64,000 nucleotides of DNA from Hyphomicrobium sp. 99 (GCF_000384335.2 NZ_KQ031382.1:3111545-3175544); one strand, 5' to 3'; numbered from the stretch's first letter, positions 27,577-36,671 are shown. Notes: a model not told the origin generated them from the sequence alone. Translations and numbers: made by a program.

Positions 27577-29829
27577 TCACCTTTCCGGCCGCCAGTTTGT
27601 AACTGTGAGTCGACGGCCGGGAAGGATTTCAAAAGCTCTCTCCCGGCACGTCAGAACGATGATCTGCGGAACGCTCGTAGCGGCCGCAAGCTCGGCGCAC
27701 ACGGCGGCGAGACGAACGTCGTCGGAATAAGCCAGCGGATCATCGACGACGAGCGGCACACCTCGGCCGCTCTCGGCAAGGATTTCAGCAAATGCTAGCC
27801 GCACGAGGAGCGAAAGCTGCTCGCGCGTGCCATCGGAAAGCGCGCTCACATTCTCCGCACCATTAGCGCGACGCAAGGCAGCGACTGCGAAATCGTCTTG
27901 GAACGTCAGTTCCGACGAACCGAACACGCGCTCGAGATGCCCAGAGAGCCTGCGAGAGATCGGCGCCGAGTAGGCTGCCTTCGCGCGCGCTTCGATCTCG
28001 CCCAGCGTTCGCTCCAGTAGCCGGAGCGCTTTCGCTTCGTGGCTCAATCGCTGTACCTCGGCCTCGGCGCGCTCGAACTCGCCCTCGTGCGCCGCAAGTT
28101 CGCTGGCCCGGCCGCTTTCGTCGAGAGCCTGTTGCGCACCTTTCGTGTGTGCGAGCTCGTTCTTCAAGCGCTCGATTTCGCTTTTACGGCTGGCTTCGGC
28201 ATTTCGCGCGCTCGCGATCTCGCCGTCGAGCTTGCGAAAATCATCGTCACTCATCGCCTGGGCGCTGAGCGCGTTGAACGTCAGGCGTGCGTCCATGGCT
28301 GCCGACTTCAAGCGTTCGACATCGCCTTCCGAGTGAACAGCCTGATCAGCCACCAACACCGCCTCGATCTCCGCGATGTCGCTTGCAAGCGCATCAACGC
28401 CCCGGGGAGCGATGTCGGAGAGCCGAGCGCGCGCACCCGAGAGATTCGCTTGTTTCTTCGTGCGCGCCGAGCTTCGCGCACGCGCTTCCTCGATCGTCGC
28501 CGCGCCGATGCGCTTCAGCACGTCCTCCATTTCGCGCGACGCCGCTTCGCTCTTCGTCCGCAGCTCCGCTCCGCGCGCAGCGTGCGCAGTCGAAATGCCG
28601 ATCGTACCAATTCCGGCGATACGGATTTCAAGCGGCTCGACGACGGAAAATTTGCGGCTCTCCTGCAGCGGCGATCCGCCGATCTCGATGCGCCCGCGGC
28701 CGCTCTCTTCAAGCGCGATATCGACCGTCGCGGCGTGGCCCGAAAGTTCCGCTTCAGCGACCGCCCGCTCCTGCTCGAGCGCCACGAGCCGATCGATTAC
28801 GGTCGGCACGGCGGTATCGGCCTCGATTTCCAACGCCCACGTCTCGATCTGCCGGGCGAGGTCGCATGCTGTGGTGTGGGCCGCCCGCTTTGCCGCGAGT
28901 TCCTCCGCTGACTTTTTGCGAGCTGTCAGCGCGCTCGCCGCAGCGGCATGCTCCGCTTCCCGCGCCCGCATCGCCTCGCGCGCGACATCCCGCTCGGAGC
29001 GCGTGGTAATGGCAGTCGCACGCCGCGCCTCGAGCTCGGCAGTCCCCGCACCCGGTGCATGCGAACGAGACTGCGCTTCGAGCTCGCCAAGCCGCGCGGT
29101 CATCGCCGCGATCTGATTGAGCCGCTGCTCCGCCGCTTGCGCAATGGTCCGCGTTTCCTCGAACTGAGCCTTGGCCTCGTCGCGGAGCTTCACGGCAACG
29201 TAGAGCGGTCCATCTTTTTTCGCGGCGCCTCGCGACGGTGTCGCGAGAACGTCCAGCGCACGCTTGGTCCGATCGCGCACACCTTCGAAAACCGCATCGA
29301 ATGCCGCCGTCTCGATCTCGCGGCCGATAACATCCCTGAGGATTGCTCTCTCACCACGATCCTTCACCTTGCCGGAGGGATCGAAATCAGGATTGGGAGG
29401 CGACAACCCCCGCTGCTGGCGGACCCACACCAAGCCGAAACTACCGGGCAGATCGCTGCTTCGGCCGGTCAACTCGGCGAGCCGCTCTTCAGCCTCGGCA
29501 GCGCGCGCAACGCTCGTTCCGGAATCGAGATCGCTCAGGAACGCGCCCGAACCGCGTCCGAACTGTTTGCGAATTCGCCACCGGCGCCCATCCACTTCGA
29601 AGTCCACCTCGACGAGCGGTTCGCCACCGCCGTAAGGGCGCATGTCGTCAAGCACGCCACCGCTCACTTTGTGCCGAACCAGAAACGCAGCCTCGAGCGC
29701 GTGAAACATCGTCGACTTGCCCATCTCATTGGGCCCGCAGAGAACGTTCACGCCCTCGCCGAACGTTTCGATGGCCACCGGCTCGCCAAATCGTCTGAAG
29801 GACGCGACGCGGAGCGCGAGAATTTTCAT
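27577..29829 (-). CDS. SMC-like AAA ATPase, YhaN type (COG4717)
   Basis: Putative DNA-repair ATPase that pairs with the upstream metallophosphoesterase. The N-terminus has Walker A CGPNEMGKST (residues 31-40) after KILALRVASFRRFG. The middle 400 residues are Ala/Glu/Arg-rich coiled coil. The C-terminal lobe has the ABC-like signature SDGTREQLSLL and Walker B PLVVDDPLAYSDD. The frame is open to 30063, but ATG at 29829 is the natural start because it overlaps the partner's stop (ATGA) and begins the conserved ATPase fold. The layout resembles SbcC/Rad50 but is shorter, as in B. subtilis YhaN. The biochemical role of this branch is not settled. Confidence 0.88.
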   Translation of the reverse strand: MKILALRVASFRRFGEPVAIETFGEGVNVLCGPNEMGKSTMFHALEAAFLVRHKVSGGVLDDMRPYGGGEPLVEVDFEVDGRRWRIRKQFGRGSGAFLSDLDSGTSVARAAEAEERLAELTGRSSDLPGSFGLVWVRQQRGLSPPNPDFDPSGKVKDRGERAILRDVIGREIETAAFDAVFEGVRDRTKRALDVLATPSRGAAKKDGPLYVAVKLRDEAKAQFEETRTIAQAAEQRLNQIAAMTARLGELEAQSRSHAPGAGTAELEARRATAITTRSERDVAREAMRAREAEHAAAASALTARKKSAEELAAKRAAHTTACDLARQIETWALEIEADTAVPTVIDRLVALEQERAVAEAELSGHAATVDIALEESGRGRIEIGGSPLQESRKFSVVEPLEIRIAGIGTIGISTAHAARGAELRTKSEAASREMEDVLKRIGAATIEEARARSSARTKKQANLSGARARLSDIAPRGVDALASDIAEIEAVLVADQAVHSEGDVERLKSAAMDARLTFNALSAQAMSDDDFRKLDGEIASARNAEASRKSEIERLKNELAHTKGAQQALDESGRASELAAHEGEFERAEAEVQRLSHEAKALRLLERTLGEIEARAKAAYSAPISRRLSGHLERVFGSSELTFQDDFAVAALRRANGAENVSALSDGTREQLSLLVRLAFAEILAESGRGVPLVVDDPLAYSDDVRLAAVCAELAAATSVPQIIVLTCRERAFEILPGRRLTVTNWRPER

Positions 29830-30956
29830 GGTGCCTCGCGCCGGCCTTCGGCCGCAAATCCCGCGAGACGTAACAGGGCGGTCGCGGCAGCGTCGGATTC
29901 GGCATTTGCCGGATCGGAACTCATGGCCGCGAGATGTTTCGCCGCTTCCAACAGCGGACCGGCCAGACCGAGGCTTTCGAAATCCAGCGAGCCCGACGTC
30001 ACCGTCAGCCTTTTGTCGTCGATCTCCAACCGGCGCAGGCGCGCCGTCCAATCCTCTCGCCACACATCGAGCGCCGCGCGATCCGCAAGCGAGAGGTGAC
30101 CGCCAAGCGAGAGCCGAACGAGCGTCTTGGCGAGCGTGCCAGCTGCCGTCCGAACGTCGCGTTCGATCACGCCGAGTTCGGCAAGCGAATGGACGGCCCG
30201 CTCAAGCCGCAACCACGTGAATTCCGCAGTCGGCACCTTCTCGACACTGACAAGCTGCGAACCCTCAACCGTGACGGCAAGCGCAAAGCCCGGCTCGTTA
30301 TCGGGAAATTGATCGGGCTCCGGCGTCCCCGAATACCAGGTATCAGCGGAAATGCGCGCCGCACCGTGCCAATCGCCGAGCGCCAGATACGCGAGCCCCG
30401 CACGCTTCGCGCGATCGGGCGCCATGCGGAGCGCCGCATCGTCATCGCTGCCGAAACCGCGAACCGAGCCATGCGCGAGCCCAATGCGCGCGGCTCCCGC
30501 TGGCGTCGCGGCCGCGTCCATCCATTCGGTGATATCGCGCCCCGGATCTTTCGATGTCACTGGCGCGGGTAACAGCATCGCGTCATTGCCGAACGCCTGC
30601 GGCGCCGCACGCGAAAGCACGGTGACGTTTGCCGGCACACCGATCCGCGAGACCTGATCCCACACGCCGCTCAACCGCAACGGATCATGATTGCCGGGCA
30701 ACAGCAGCCACGACAGATCGCTTTCCTCAGCGAGTTGTGCGAGCGCGCGCCGGATCTCGACCGTCGCGATCAACTCGGAATCGAAAACGTCTCCTGCAAC
30801 GAGAATGTGCCGTGCGCCACGTTCACGCGCGATCTTGGCCAGCCGCCCGATAATGCCAAGCCGCGCCGCCGCAAGCTCACCCGCAAGGGCTGGCTCGAAA
30901 CGGCGAAACGGCTTTGCGAGGTGCCAGTCCGAGGAATGGATAAAGCGGAAGGTCAT
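29826..30956 (-). CDS. Metallophosphoesterase DNA-repair nuclease, YhaO/SbcD type
   Basis: Calcineurin-like phosphoesterase of the SbcD/Mre11 group. The 376-residue protein shows the metal-binding series SSDWHLAKPF, VAGDVFDSE, LPGNHDPLR, GLAHGSVRGF and LGDWHGAA, which is a complete catalytic set. The C-terminal 150 residues likely form the capping and partner-binding region. It overlaps the YhaN-like ATPase by 4 bases, indicating a two-gene operon equivalent to yhaO-yhaN or sbcD-sbcC. Predicted action is ATP-regulated processing of DNA ends or hairpins. Confidence 0.9.
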   Translation of the reverse strand: MTFRFIHSSDWHLAKPFRRFEPALAGELAAARLGIIGRLAKIARERGARHILVAGDVFDSELIATVEIRRALAQLAEESDLSWLLLPGNHDPLRLSGVWDQVSRIGVPANVTVLSRAAPQAFGNDAMLLPAPVTSKDPGRDITEWMDAAATPAGAARIGLAHGSVRGFGSDDDAALRMAPDRAKRAGLAYLALGDWHGAARISADTWYSGTPEPDQFPDNEPGFALAVTVEGSQLVSVEKVPTAEFTWLRLERAVHSLAELGVIERDVRTAAGTLAKTLVRLSLGGHLSLADRAALDVWREDWTARLRRLEIDDKRLTVTSGSLDFESLGLAGPLLEAAKHLAAMSSDPANAESDAAATALLRLAGFAAEGRREAP

Positions 30957-31032
30957 GAGACGGAGGTTTCGCCGCTTCGTCCGTCAACTTCAAGGCATCT
31001 CTCAACGACGCCCTGCCGTGTGGATAACTTTG

Positions 31033-31572
31033 TCAGAGCGCACGCGCCAGGAACACCAGCTCTCTGGCAGGGCCGATACGAGCGACCTCCGCAAACCCGT
31101 TTCGGTTGTAGAAGCTGACATTCAGCGCGCCAGCGCTGGTTACGACATGTACGCCTCTCGCGCCTTGAACCTTCGCGTCAGCCAGGAACCGATCGACCAA
31201 CTGCTTTCCGATGCCACGATTTCGAAATTCGGGAGCGAGGTTCACATGCAGGTGCGCGGGGAATTGTTTGGTCTGCCCGCGTAAGTCCGCGAAAAATCCG
31301 ATATCGGCAAACCGCGGTGCGTGGGCCGGATCGTCGACCGCGCCTACGAGATAACCAACGACATCTCCCGGCGGCGTCATTGCCAGATACGCGAATTGCG
31401 GATCGTCCCGCAGGTAGCGCCCGAGCCATCGCTCGCGAAAAGCCGCGCGAGATTGCTCGGTCGCGAAGGACTTCGTGTTGCTCGATTCAAAGAAAATCGC
31501 ATCGATGCCGCGCTCGATTTCCGCCGTCAAAGTGACGTCGAGATAGCGGCGGATGTTCACGGCCTCGGGCAT
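31033..31572 (-). CDS. GNAT family N-acetyltransferase
   Basis: Acetyl-CoA-dependent acetyltransferase of unknown substrate. The acetyl-CoA loop is seen in LAPEFRNRGIGKQLVDRFL (the R-x-x-G-I-G form), followed by the VVTSAGALNVSFYNRNGF segment where GNAT proteins end the core. The length is about 180 residues. I chose ATG at 31572 (GAAG 5 bases before); GTG at 31587 is an alternative. It lies between the YhaO-like gene and a lipoprotein gene on the same strand. Confidence 0.85.
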   Translation of the reverse strand: MPEAVNIRRYLDVTLTAEIERGIDAIFFESSNTKSFATEQSRAAFRERWLGRYLRDDPQFAYLAMTPPGDVVGYLVGAVDDPAHAPRFADIGFFADLRGQTKQFPAHLHVNLAPEFRNRGIGKQLVDRFLADAKVQGARGVHVVTSAGALNVSFYNRNGFAEVARIGPARELVFLARAL

Positions 31573-31611
31573 CACTTCGTTTAACACACGGATCTTGCGA
31601 AGGCACCGTGG

Positions 31612-32046
31612 CTAGCCGGCAGCGTCGACCGCTGCGACAAGCTGCTTGCGAAACGGCGGCGGCAAATCGGCGGGGATGGAATCGGGCTGCATGACAGGCC
31701 CGTTCGAGACCTTCACCGCGACCGGCGCGGCGCTAACGTCTGCTGGATTAGGGCCGCCGTAATTGCGGCTGAAGGGTTGGGTCGGGTCGTCCGGCATCGT
31801 GCGAATACGGGCCGACGGCGAAGCTTGAACGGGCAGGCCATCCTGCTCCATCTCGACCGCGGGACCTTGGGCAACATAAACCGGAGGCGCCGAGCCCGCA
31901 TAATAAGCGTCGTTGTCCGTCGCGCATCCCGCCACCGAGACGGCAGCCACCGAGGCCATCAGCGGACCAAGCACACCGCGCAAGGCCTTAACCGGCCATA
32001 GGCCAACGGAGAACACCGACATAGGATACGCCTTCAGCAACGCCAC
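31612..32046 (-). CDS. Putative lipoprotein of unknown function
   Basis: A 144-residue protein with a hydrophobic signal ending in the lipobox VSVAGC (cysteine near residue 41), so it is likely lipid-anchored. The mature part is Pro/Ala-rich and low in secondary-structure signals, with a PPPFRKQLVAAVD end. I recognise no domain. The N-terminus may be over-long: later in-frame Mets at residues 9 and 30 could be the true start. It lies 25 bases downstream of nothing obvious and precedes the GNAT gene on the same strand. Confidence 0.72.
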   Translation of the reverse strand: MALLKAYPMSVFSVGLWPVKALRGVLGPLMASVAAVSVAGCATDNDAYYAGSAPPVYVAQGPAVEMEQDGLPVQASPSARIRTMPDDPTQPFSRNYGGPNPADVSAAPVAVKVSNGPVMQPDSIPADLPPPFRKQLVAAVDAAG

Positions 32047-32139
32047 AAACGCAACAAATCCTCTCGAACTGACCGGGAGTGAAACAGCGAAGCGTTAAAA
32101 CCGCCCTAACGCACGCCCGCTTTTGGAAAGTGATGATCC

Positions 32140-32772
32140 TTATCGGGGAATAAGCCCCGACGCATGGATGCCGTTGAAAACCGCCTGCACCGCGATCGCA
32201 GCGAGCAAAATTCCGAACACACGAATAAGCACGCGTTGAGCAGTCACGCCGAGCAGGTGATTGAGCTGGTTCGCGAGAGCGAGCAGCACCAGCGTCATGA
32301 TCATCACGGTCGCGAGCGACGCCATGACGACCACCAGTCCGAGCGGCTCGCCGTGCGCGTTCGCGGCAAGCAAAATGCCGGCACTCATCGCGCCGGGTCC
32401 TGCCAGCAGCGGAGTCGCTAACGGGAAAACCGCGATGTCGTCCTTGGTCTGCGCTTCCGCACCTTCAGGCGGTGTGAGTTTTATCGCGCCGGCCGGTCTC
32501 GCAAAAATCATATCGAGCGCGATCAACAGCAGCACAATCCCACCCGCGACCTGCAACGCTGCGAGCGAAACGCCGAGTTCACTGAGGATAGGATCGCCGA
32601 ACAGCGTGAATACTGCGAGAATGCACGACGCGATCAGCGTCGCGCGGATGGCTATGGCTCGTCGCATGTCATAGGGCATCTTCGGCGTGAAAGCCGCGAA
32701 CAGCACCGCCGCTTCGATAGGCCCGATCGTTACGAAAAACGTCAGGAAACTTTTGAGCGCCATCTCAGTCAT
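32140..32772 (-). CDS. MarC family integral membrane protein
   Basis: Six-helix inner-membrane protein of the MarC/UPF0056 family, whose role is not established despite the historical antibiotic-resistance name. Seen features are the N-terminal FLTFFVTIGPIEAAVLFAAF, the FPLATPLLAGPGAMSAGILLA motif in the middle (the conserved PLLAGPG block) and six hydrophobic stretches across 210 residues. It stands alone, with 90 bases to the lipoprotein gene and a 225-base gap to usg. Confidence 0.93.
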   Translation of the reverse strand: MTEMALKSFLTFFVTIGPIEAAVLFAAFTPKMPYDMRRAIAIRATLIASCILAVFTLFGDPILSELGVSLAALQVAGGIVLLLIALDMIFARPAGAIKLTPPEGAEAQTKDDIAVFPLATPLLAGPGAMSAGILLAANAHGEPLGLVVVMASLATVMIMTLVLLALANQLNHLLGVTAQRVLIRVFGILLAAIAVQAVFNGIHASGLIPR

Positions 32773-32997
32773 CGTCGCCCGCCTTTGACCTCACAGAAAT
32801 CGCCGCAACGAACCACCGCGCTGCACAGCGAGGCACCGCTTTGCTCAAGCGCTTGGCGGAAAATCCGAGCACTCGATTTGCATGGCTGCTAACAATTTGA
32901 ATTGGCGAATATTCAATATGGACACGGAACGATTCTCACTGAATCATCGTCGTTTCAGGGAGGGCACCCAATCACCTAATTGAAAGGAGATTGCTAC

Positions 32998-33285
32998 GTG
33001 ACCGTACGTGAAATGTCTTGCGACAATGGCTTCAAAGCTCAGCTTGCGGGCTTCAGCCTGACGACTGCTGAGATCCTTTATCGTCTTCCGGATCATCCCT
33101 CGCTTCTCCAAAGCTATATCTGGCAGGAATACGATTCCGCTCCCCGCTTTCCAAAGCTGAAGTCCTTTCTCGACTTCTGGATCGCCGAGATCGAAGGTCA
33201 GCTTTTCAAAGTGACCGTGGCTCACTCTAAGCTTATTCGCCCAGCGGAACTCAGGCTTGTGGGCATGGAATTGAAGCTACACTAG
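32998..33285 (+). CDS. usg: Usg family protein
   Basis: Small alphaproteobacterial protein named for its place upstream of trpF in other species; its biochemical function is unknown. The 95-residue product matches the family throughout: FSLTTAEILYRLPDHPSLLQSY, IWQEYDSAPRFPKLKSFLDFW and VTVAHSKLIRPAELRLV. The start is GTG at 32998, with AAAGGAG 8 bases before it; the longer TTG start at 32980 would read through that Shine-Dalgarno. No trp gene is present nearby, so the usual neighbourhood is lost here. Confidence 0.92.
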   Translation: MTVREMSCDNGFKAQLAGFSLTTAEILYRLPDHPSLLQSYIWQEYDSAPRFPKLKSFLDFWIAEIEGQLFKVTVAHSKLIRPAELRLVGMELKLH

Positions 33286-33453
33286 GGACGATCAAGGCGC
33301 CGCTGAAATTGGTGGGCGCCTGCTCGACTGAAAGCATCCCGGCGGCGCCAGCTCAATCGGCGTACAGGCGCGTTACGGCATCGTAAGTACCGCTTGTCGC
33401 CGGATAGGATTTAGTCTCATGCATGTTGGGGAATCCTAGGGCCCCAAAACTCG
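33286..33453 (+). other. Structured non-coding stretch after usg, candidate small RNA
   Basis: No ORF is convincing. GGCGCCGC near 33296 can pair with GCGGCGCC near 33352, and TTGGGG with CCCCAA near 33426-33447 forms a second hairpin. A strong terminator follows at once. This could be the usg 3' UTR or a separate small RNA. I could not match it to tmRNA, 6S or SRP RNA. Confidence 0.35.
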
Positions 33454-33481
33454 AGGCAGCGCCGGATGCGCTGCCTTTTTT
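33454..33481 (+). terminator. Rho-independent terminator
   Basis: A 9-bp perfect stem AGGCAGCGC / GCGCTGCCT (33454-33462 with 33468-33476) has a 5-base loop and then a run of T. It lies in the plus direction after usg, just before the end of the convergent sensor kinase gene. Confidence 0.9.
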
Positions 33482-33488
33482 ATTCATT

Positions 33489-34544
33489 TCATTTGACCGT
33501 CTTCACCGGGATCGTCACGACGATTGCAGTTCCTGGCGACCGGTCTTCAACCTCCATCTTGCTGCCGAGCTGCGCCGCGAGCATTCCCATCAGTCGATTG
33601 CCGATACCCGACTGCAACGGTTGGGCCGAAGTGCCTTGTTCCGTTACGCCACGCTGCCCAACGCCATTGTCCGCAACGACGAGCTTGTAAACCTCTCCCG
33701 ACCGCTGAAAATTTACAACGATCGTTCCCTGCTTTTGATCGGGGAAGGCATGCTTCGTCGCATTGGTGACGGATTCGTTGATAATCAGCCCCAGCGGAAC
33801 TGCCTTTTCGAGACTGATCGAATGGCTTTCCGCGCGGCATTCGATGGCGATGGGCCGCATCGCAAGCCGCGACAGCCGAAGGTCGGCGCACAATTCGCCG
33901 AGGTACGATTTCGTATCGACGACGACATGATCGTCGCGAAGCTCCAGCCGCCGGTGCACGCGCGCAATCGTCTGCACGCGCTCCGCCGCGGAGAGCAACG
34001 CTTCCCTCGCCTCTTGGTTCGCCGAACGCGATTGCAAGTTCAGGAGCGTCACGACGTTCGCGAAATCATTTCGCGTGCGATGCGACAACTCGTTCAGCAA
34101 CACATCGCGATCTCGAACGGCCGCGGTTGCCCTTTCGTGTTCGATGGCGAAGGACACGAGGCCGACATGTAAAGCCTCGACCACCGACGAGATCGCAAAT
34201 CCGATCACCACGAACAGTGCCAGCGCGATTTGATCTGATGGGTTCAGCACCGCGATCCAGTAGCGCGGATACAGGAAGTAATACGAAACCGCCAACGCGC
34301 TTAAAACGGTTGCGAAAAAACCGTTGCCGCGATCGAGGAATGCACCGGCGACGAAAATTACGGGAATAAAAGCAAGGAATGGATAACGGTTGCCCGCGTC
34401 TTCTCCCCACGTGAGTTGTATCCAAACGACCAAACCCACGAGCGCGATAGTCACCACATAGCGCAACAGAACAGGCATCGTCCGCGAGGCGACGGCGGTG
34501 CCGTGAACTCTCGAAATCCACCTTTGCATGGCCATAAAACGCAA
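33489..34544 (-). CDS. Sensor histidine kinase, HWE/HisKA_2 type with DUF4118 membrane domain
   Basis: The 351-residue protein has four membrane helices (about 25-130) resembling the DUF4118/KdpD-type sensor (NRYPFLAFIPVIFVAGAFLD, then VSYYFLYPRYWIAVLNPSD). A HisKA_2 phosphoacceptor follows with the histidine in NELSHRTRNDFANVVTLL. The ATPase has LIINESVTNATKHAF (N box) and VADNGVG (G1). This kinase class is abundant in Rhizobiales and often feeds general stress signalling. No response regulator is adjacent, so its partner is unknown. Confidence 0.9.
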   Translation of the reverse strand: MRFMAMQRWISRVHGTAVASRTMPVLLRYVVTIALVGLVVWIQLTWGEDAGNRYPFLAFIPVIFVAGAFLDRGNGFFATVLSALAVSYYFLYPRYWIAVLNPSDQIALALFVVIGFAISSVVEALHVGLVSFAIEHERATAAVRDRDVLLNELSHRTRNDFANVVTLLNLQSRSANQEAREALLSAAERVQTIARVHRRLELRDDHVVVDTKSYLGELCADLRLSRLAMRPIAIECRAESHSISLEKAVPLGLIINESVTNATKHAFPDQKQGTIVVNFQRSGEVYKLVVADNGVGQRGVTEQGTSAQPLQSGIGNRLMGMLAAQLGSKMEVEDRSPGTAIVVTIPVKTVK

Positions 34545-34875
34545 CGGAGCAAAAATGGTTCAGACCCATCGGTAGCGTAACAGTTCGCAACCCTTCGGAC
34601 GGCCGGATGCGCAGGCGGGCGTGAATTTGCTTTATGGGGGCATTTCCGGTAGGGTCCGATACCAGTTCGGCAGTTCGATCGGCCTCGACATGGTTCGCAC
34701 GAGGCACCGCCGGTACGATTGAAGCCGACGCTCTTGGGGCTGGCAGTATGCAAGCTGCAAGTTCAGACATCGCGGCGACACCGATCAAGACGCATAATTC
34801 ACCGACCGGTTCACGCTCTGAACCGGCCCCGCACAGGCCGAGGCGACAACCATGCCCGGCAACGAGGAACGCGTC
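34545..34875. other. Intergenic region, no convincing gene
   Basis: It lies between the sensor kinase start and a small ORF. Long frames pass through on both strands but have no family features. An inverted pair ACCGGTTC / GAACCGG near 34802-34825 could be a small hairpin. Confidence 0.4.
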
Positions 34876-35103
34876 ATGGACAGCCGGTTTATTCGCGTCA
34901 CACGGGCCTCGGACAAAACCTGGGCCGTGCTCCGTGGACCGCGCAGCATCTCTCTTCTGCGGTTCGCGATCAAATCGCACGCCGTCGCCTACGCCCGTGC
35001 CGTGTCGCAGGCAGGCAAGCTCACACTGTTCGTCGACGACAGGCACGGCACCGCCATTCGCCAATCGGCGGCCAGCACCACGTATCCGAAAATACTCAAC
35101 TAA
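34876..35103 (+). CDS. Small DUF2188-like protein
   Basis: A 75-residue candidate that starts at ATG 34876 with GAGG 8 bases upstream (an earlier in-frame ATG lies at 34852). It has the layout of DUF2188-type proteins: a strand with a conserved tryptophan (KTWAVLRG), a helix with alternating Ala (HAVAYARAVSQAG) and a closing beta hairpin (LTLFVDDRHGTAIRQ). Function unknown. It lies 84 bases ahead of the FYDLN-type gene in the same direction and may share its transcript. Match is by pattern only. Confidence 0.6.
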   Translation: MDSRFIRVTRASDKTWAVLRGPRSISLLRFAIKSHAVAYARAVSQAGKLTLFVDDRHGTAIRQSAASTTYPKILN

Positions 35104-35187
35104 CCGAACGGCCAACTTTTCACACGGTGTGCATCTCGCTTTGCAGGTGCTCGAAAGCACCAACCAACCCAGCGAGGAACGAAAAAA

Positions 35188-35556
35188 ATGTCTCTGAGTG
35201 TAGCCCAAATTCATGCGGCACGTGGCACCAAGCACACGTGCGGAAACGACGAATGCGGCGAGCGATTTTATGATTTGAACAAGTCGCCGACGGATTGCCC
35301 TTATTGCGGCGTCACCTTCGAGCCGATGGCCGCAAGCACGCGCCACACGTTCGAGATGGAAGTCGGCAAGCGCACACGCGGCAAGGTCTACAAGCTGACG
35401 CAGGCTCCTGAAGTCGAGGAAGTCGCCGAAGCTGAAATCGACGTCGAGGAAGCCGATGACGGCGCCGACACGCCGAACATCCTCATCGAGGATGACGAGA
35501 CCGAGCCAAGCACGGACGACGTTATCGACGCTCCGATCAACAACGACGAAGTGTAA
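35188..35556 (+). CDS. TIGR02300 (FYDLN acid domain) protein
   Basis: Alphaproteobacterial protein of unknown function with a small zinc-ribbon-like head and an acidic tail. The N-terminal 45 residues contain CGNDECGERFYDLN and CPYCG, four or more cysteines spaced for metal binding around the FYDLN motif that names the family. The last 55 residues are very rich in Asp and Glu. A role in nucleic-acid or ribosome-related processes has been suggested by the fold but is not shown. Start ATG at 35188 follows GAGGAACGAAAAAA. Confidence 0.9.
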   Translation: MSLSVAQIHAARGTKHTCGNDECGERFYDLNKSPTDCPYCGVTFEPMAASTRHTFEMEVGKRTRGKVYKLTQAPEVEEVAEAEIDVEEADDGADTPNILIEDDETEPSTDDVIDAPINNDEV

Positions 35557-35784
35557 GCCCGCTTCAACGACGCGACCGGCGGCGGCCTCCGCACAGCGGA
35601 GCTGCCGCCCGCCGCACGCGAAAACATCGCCGATTTCCCAAGGACGAAAGCGCGCGCAATCAAAAAACTGCGTGACGTTCTGGGCCGGCTCTAGGCATAA
35701 GTGCCTCCGGAAAACTGAACCTCCATCCGCGACGATTTCTATTCCGCACGATGGAGCGTATTTCAGTCGCCGACGGAGGGGGCA

Positions 35785-36162
35785 ATGCATCGCTGGTTTT
35801 TTCTGATTTACGTTGCACTGATAGTGCCAGCCAACGCGGCCACGATTGACCAATCCCTCCTCAAACTCGACCCCGAGGAGCGCGCGCATCAGGTGTGCAT
35901 CCTGAAGGGCATCCTCGACATCAATCGCGCGAAAAAATTGCAGCACGTCGATCGGCTGAAAACGAGCATCCTCTCGCGCGCGACATTCGACGGAACAACC
36001 GTCGTCGCCAAGGGCGGAGCCGTGCGCGCCAAAAATCGCTGGTACCAAGTGAAATTCACCTGCGCGGTGACGAAGGATCAAATGAAGGCGACGTCCTTCG
36101 AATACGAAATCGGCCCCGAAATTCCCGAAAGCAAATGGGAGGATGTCGGGCTGTGGAAATAA
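35785..36162 (+). CDS. DUF930 exported protein
   Basis: Exported 125-residue protein with an N-terminal signal (FFLIYVALIVPANA, cleavage after Ala18). The DUF930 region begins LLKLDPEERAHQVC, contains the second conserved cysteine in VKFTCAVT (likely disulfide with the first) and ends in the EIPESKWEDVGLW motif. The family is restricted to Rhizobiales and relatives and has no known function. GGAGGGGGC precedes the ATG. It stands between the FYDLN-type gene and arsC, all on the plus strand. Confidence 0.88.
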   Translation: MHRWFFLIYVALIVPANAATIDQSLLKLDPEERAHQVCILKGILDINRAKKLQHVDRLKTSILSRATFDGTTVVAKGGAVRAKNRWYQVKFTCAVTKDQMKATSFEYEIGPEIPESKWEDVGLWK

Positions 36163-36237
36163 CGCGAGCCTCGGATTGCTGCGCATAAACGGCAGCACGA
36201 AAAGCCCGAAGGACACGGCCCGTATCGGAGCACAGTC

Positions 36238-36651
36238 ATGGCGATCACAATCTACCACAACCCGAGCTGCGGAACATCGCGCAACACGCTCGCGATCATT
36301 CGCAAAAGCGGCGAGGAACCGCGCGTCGTCGAATATCTGAAAACGCCGCCGAGCCGCGACGAGCTCAAACGCCTCATTCGCGAGATGGGCATCTCACCAC
36401 GCGATCTCCTGCGCAAAAAGGGAACGCCCTACGACGAACTCGCCCTCGACGATCCGAAGTTGACGGACGAACAGCTGATCGACGCGATGCTTCAGCATCC
36501 GATCCTCATCAACCGCCCCATCGTCGTAACGCCGCTCGGCACGCGCCTCTGCCGCCCATCTGAAGCGGTGCTCGACATCCTGCCCAATCCCGACATCGGC
36601 GACTTCGCGAAGGAAGACGGCGAAATCATTCCAGCGCGCAAGAAGAAATAG
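36238..36651 (+). CDS. arsC: Arsenate reductase, glutaredoxin-dependent ArsC
   Basis: Thioredoxin-fold enzyme that reduces arsenate to arsenite using glutathione/glutaredoxin. The catalytic cysteine is Cys11 in YHNPSCGTSRNTL. The arginines that bind the arsenate intermediate are present around HPILINRPIVV and RLCRPSE, and ELKRLIREMG is typical of the family. The length of 137 residues is normal. No arsR, arsB or acr3 gene is nearby, so this is a stand-alone copy; some such orphans act mainly in general redox roles. Confidence 0.95.
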   Translation: MAITIYHNPSCGTSRNTLAIIRKSGEEPRVVEYLKTPPSRDELKRLIREMGISPRDLLRKKGTPYDELALDDPKLTDEQLIDAMLQHPILINRPIVVTPLGTRLCRPSEAVLDILPNPDIGDFAKEDGEIIPARKKK

Positions 36652-36671
36652 GCGCAACGGCCAACGCGATC

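Noticed and set aside
33286..33453. Possible tmRNA, 6S or SRP RNA
   Set aside because: None of the conserved blocks of these RNAs could be found by eye, so only an unassigned structured region is reported.
34066..36258. 730-codon minus-strand ORF
   Set aside because: It runs antisense to the DUF2188-like, TIGR02300 and DUF930 genes and across their spacers, and overlaps the sensor kinase. No family features; the plus-strand genes have ribosome sites and known families.
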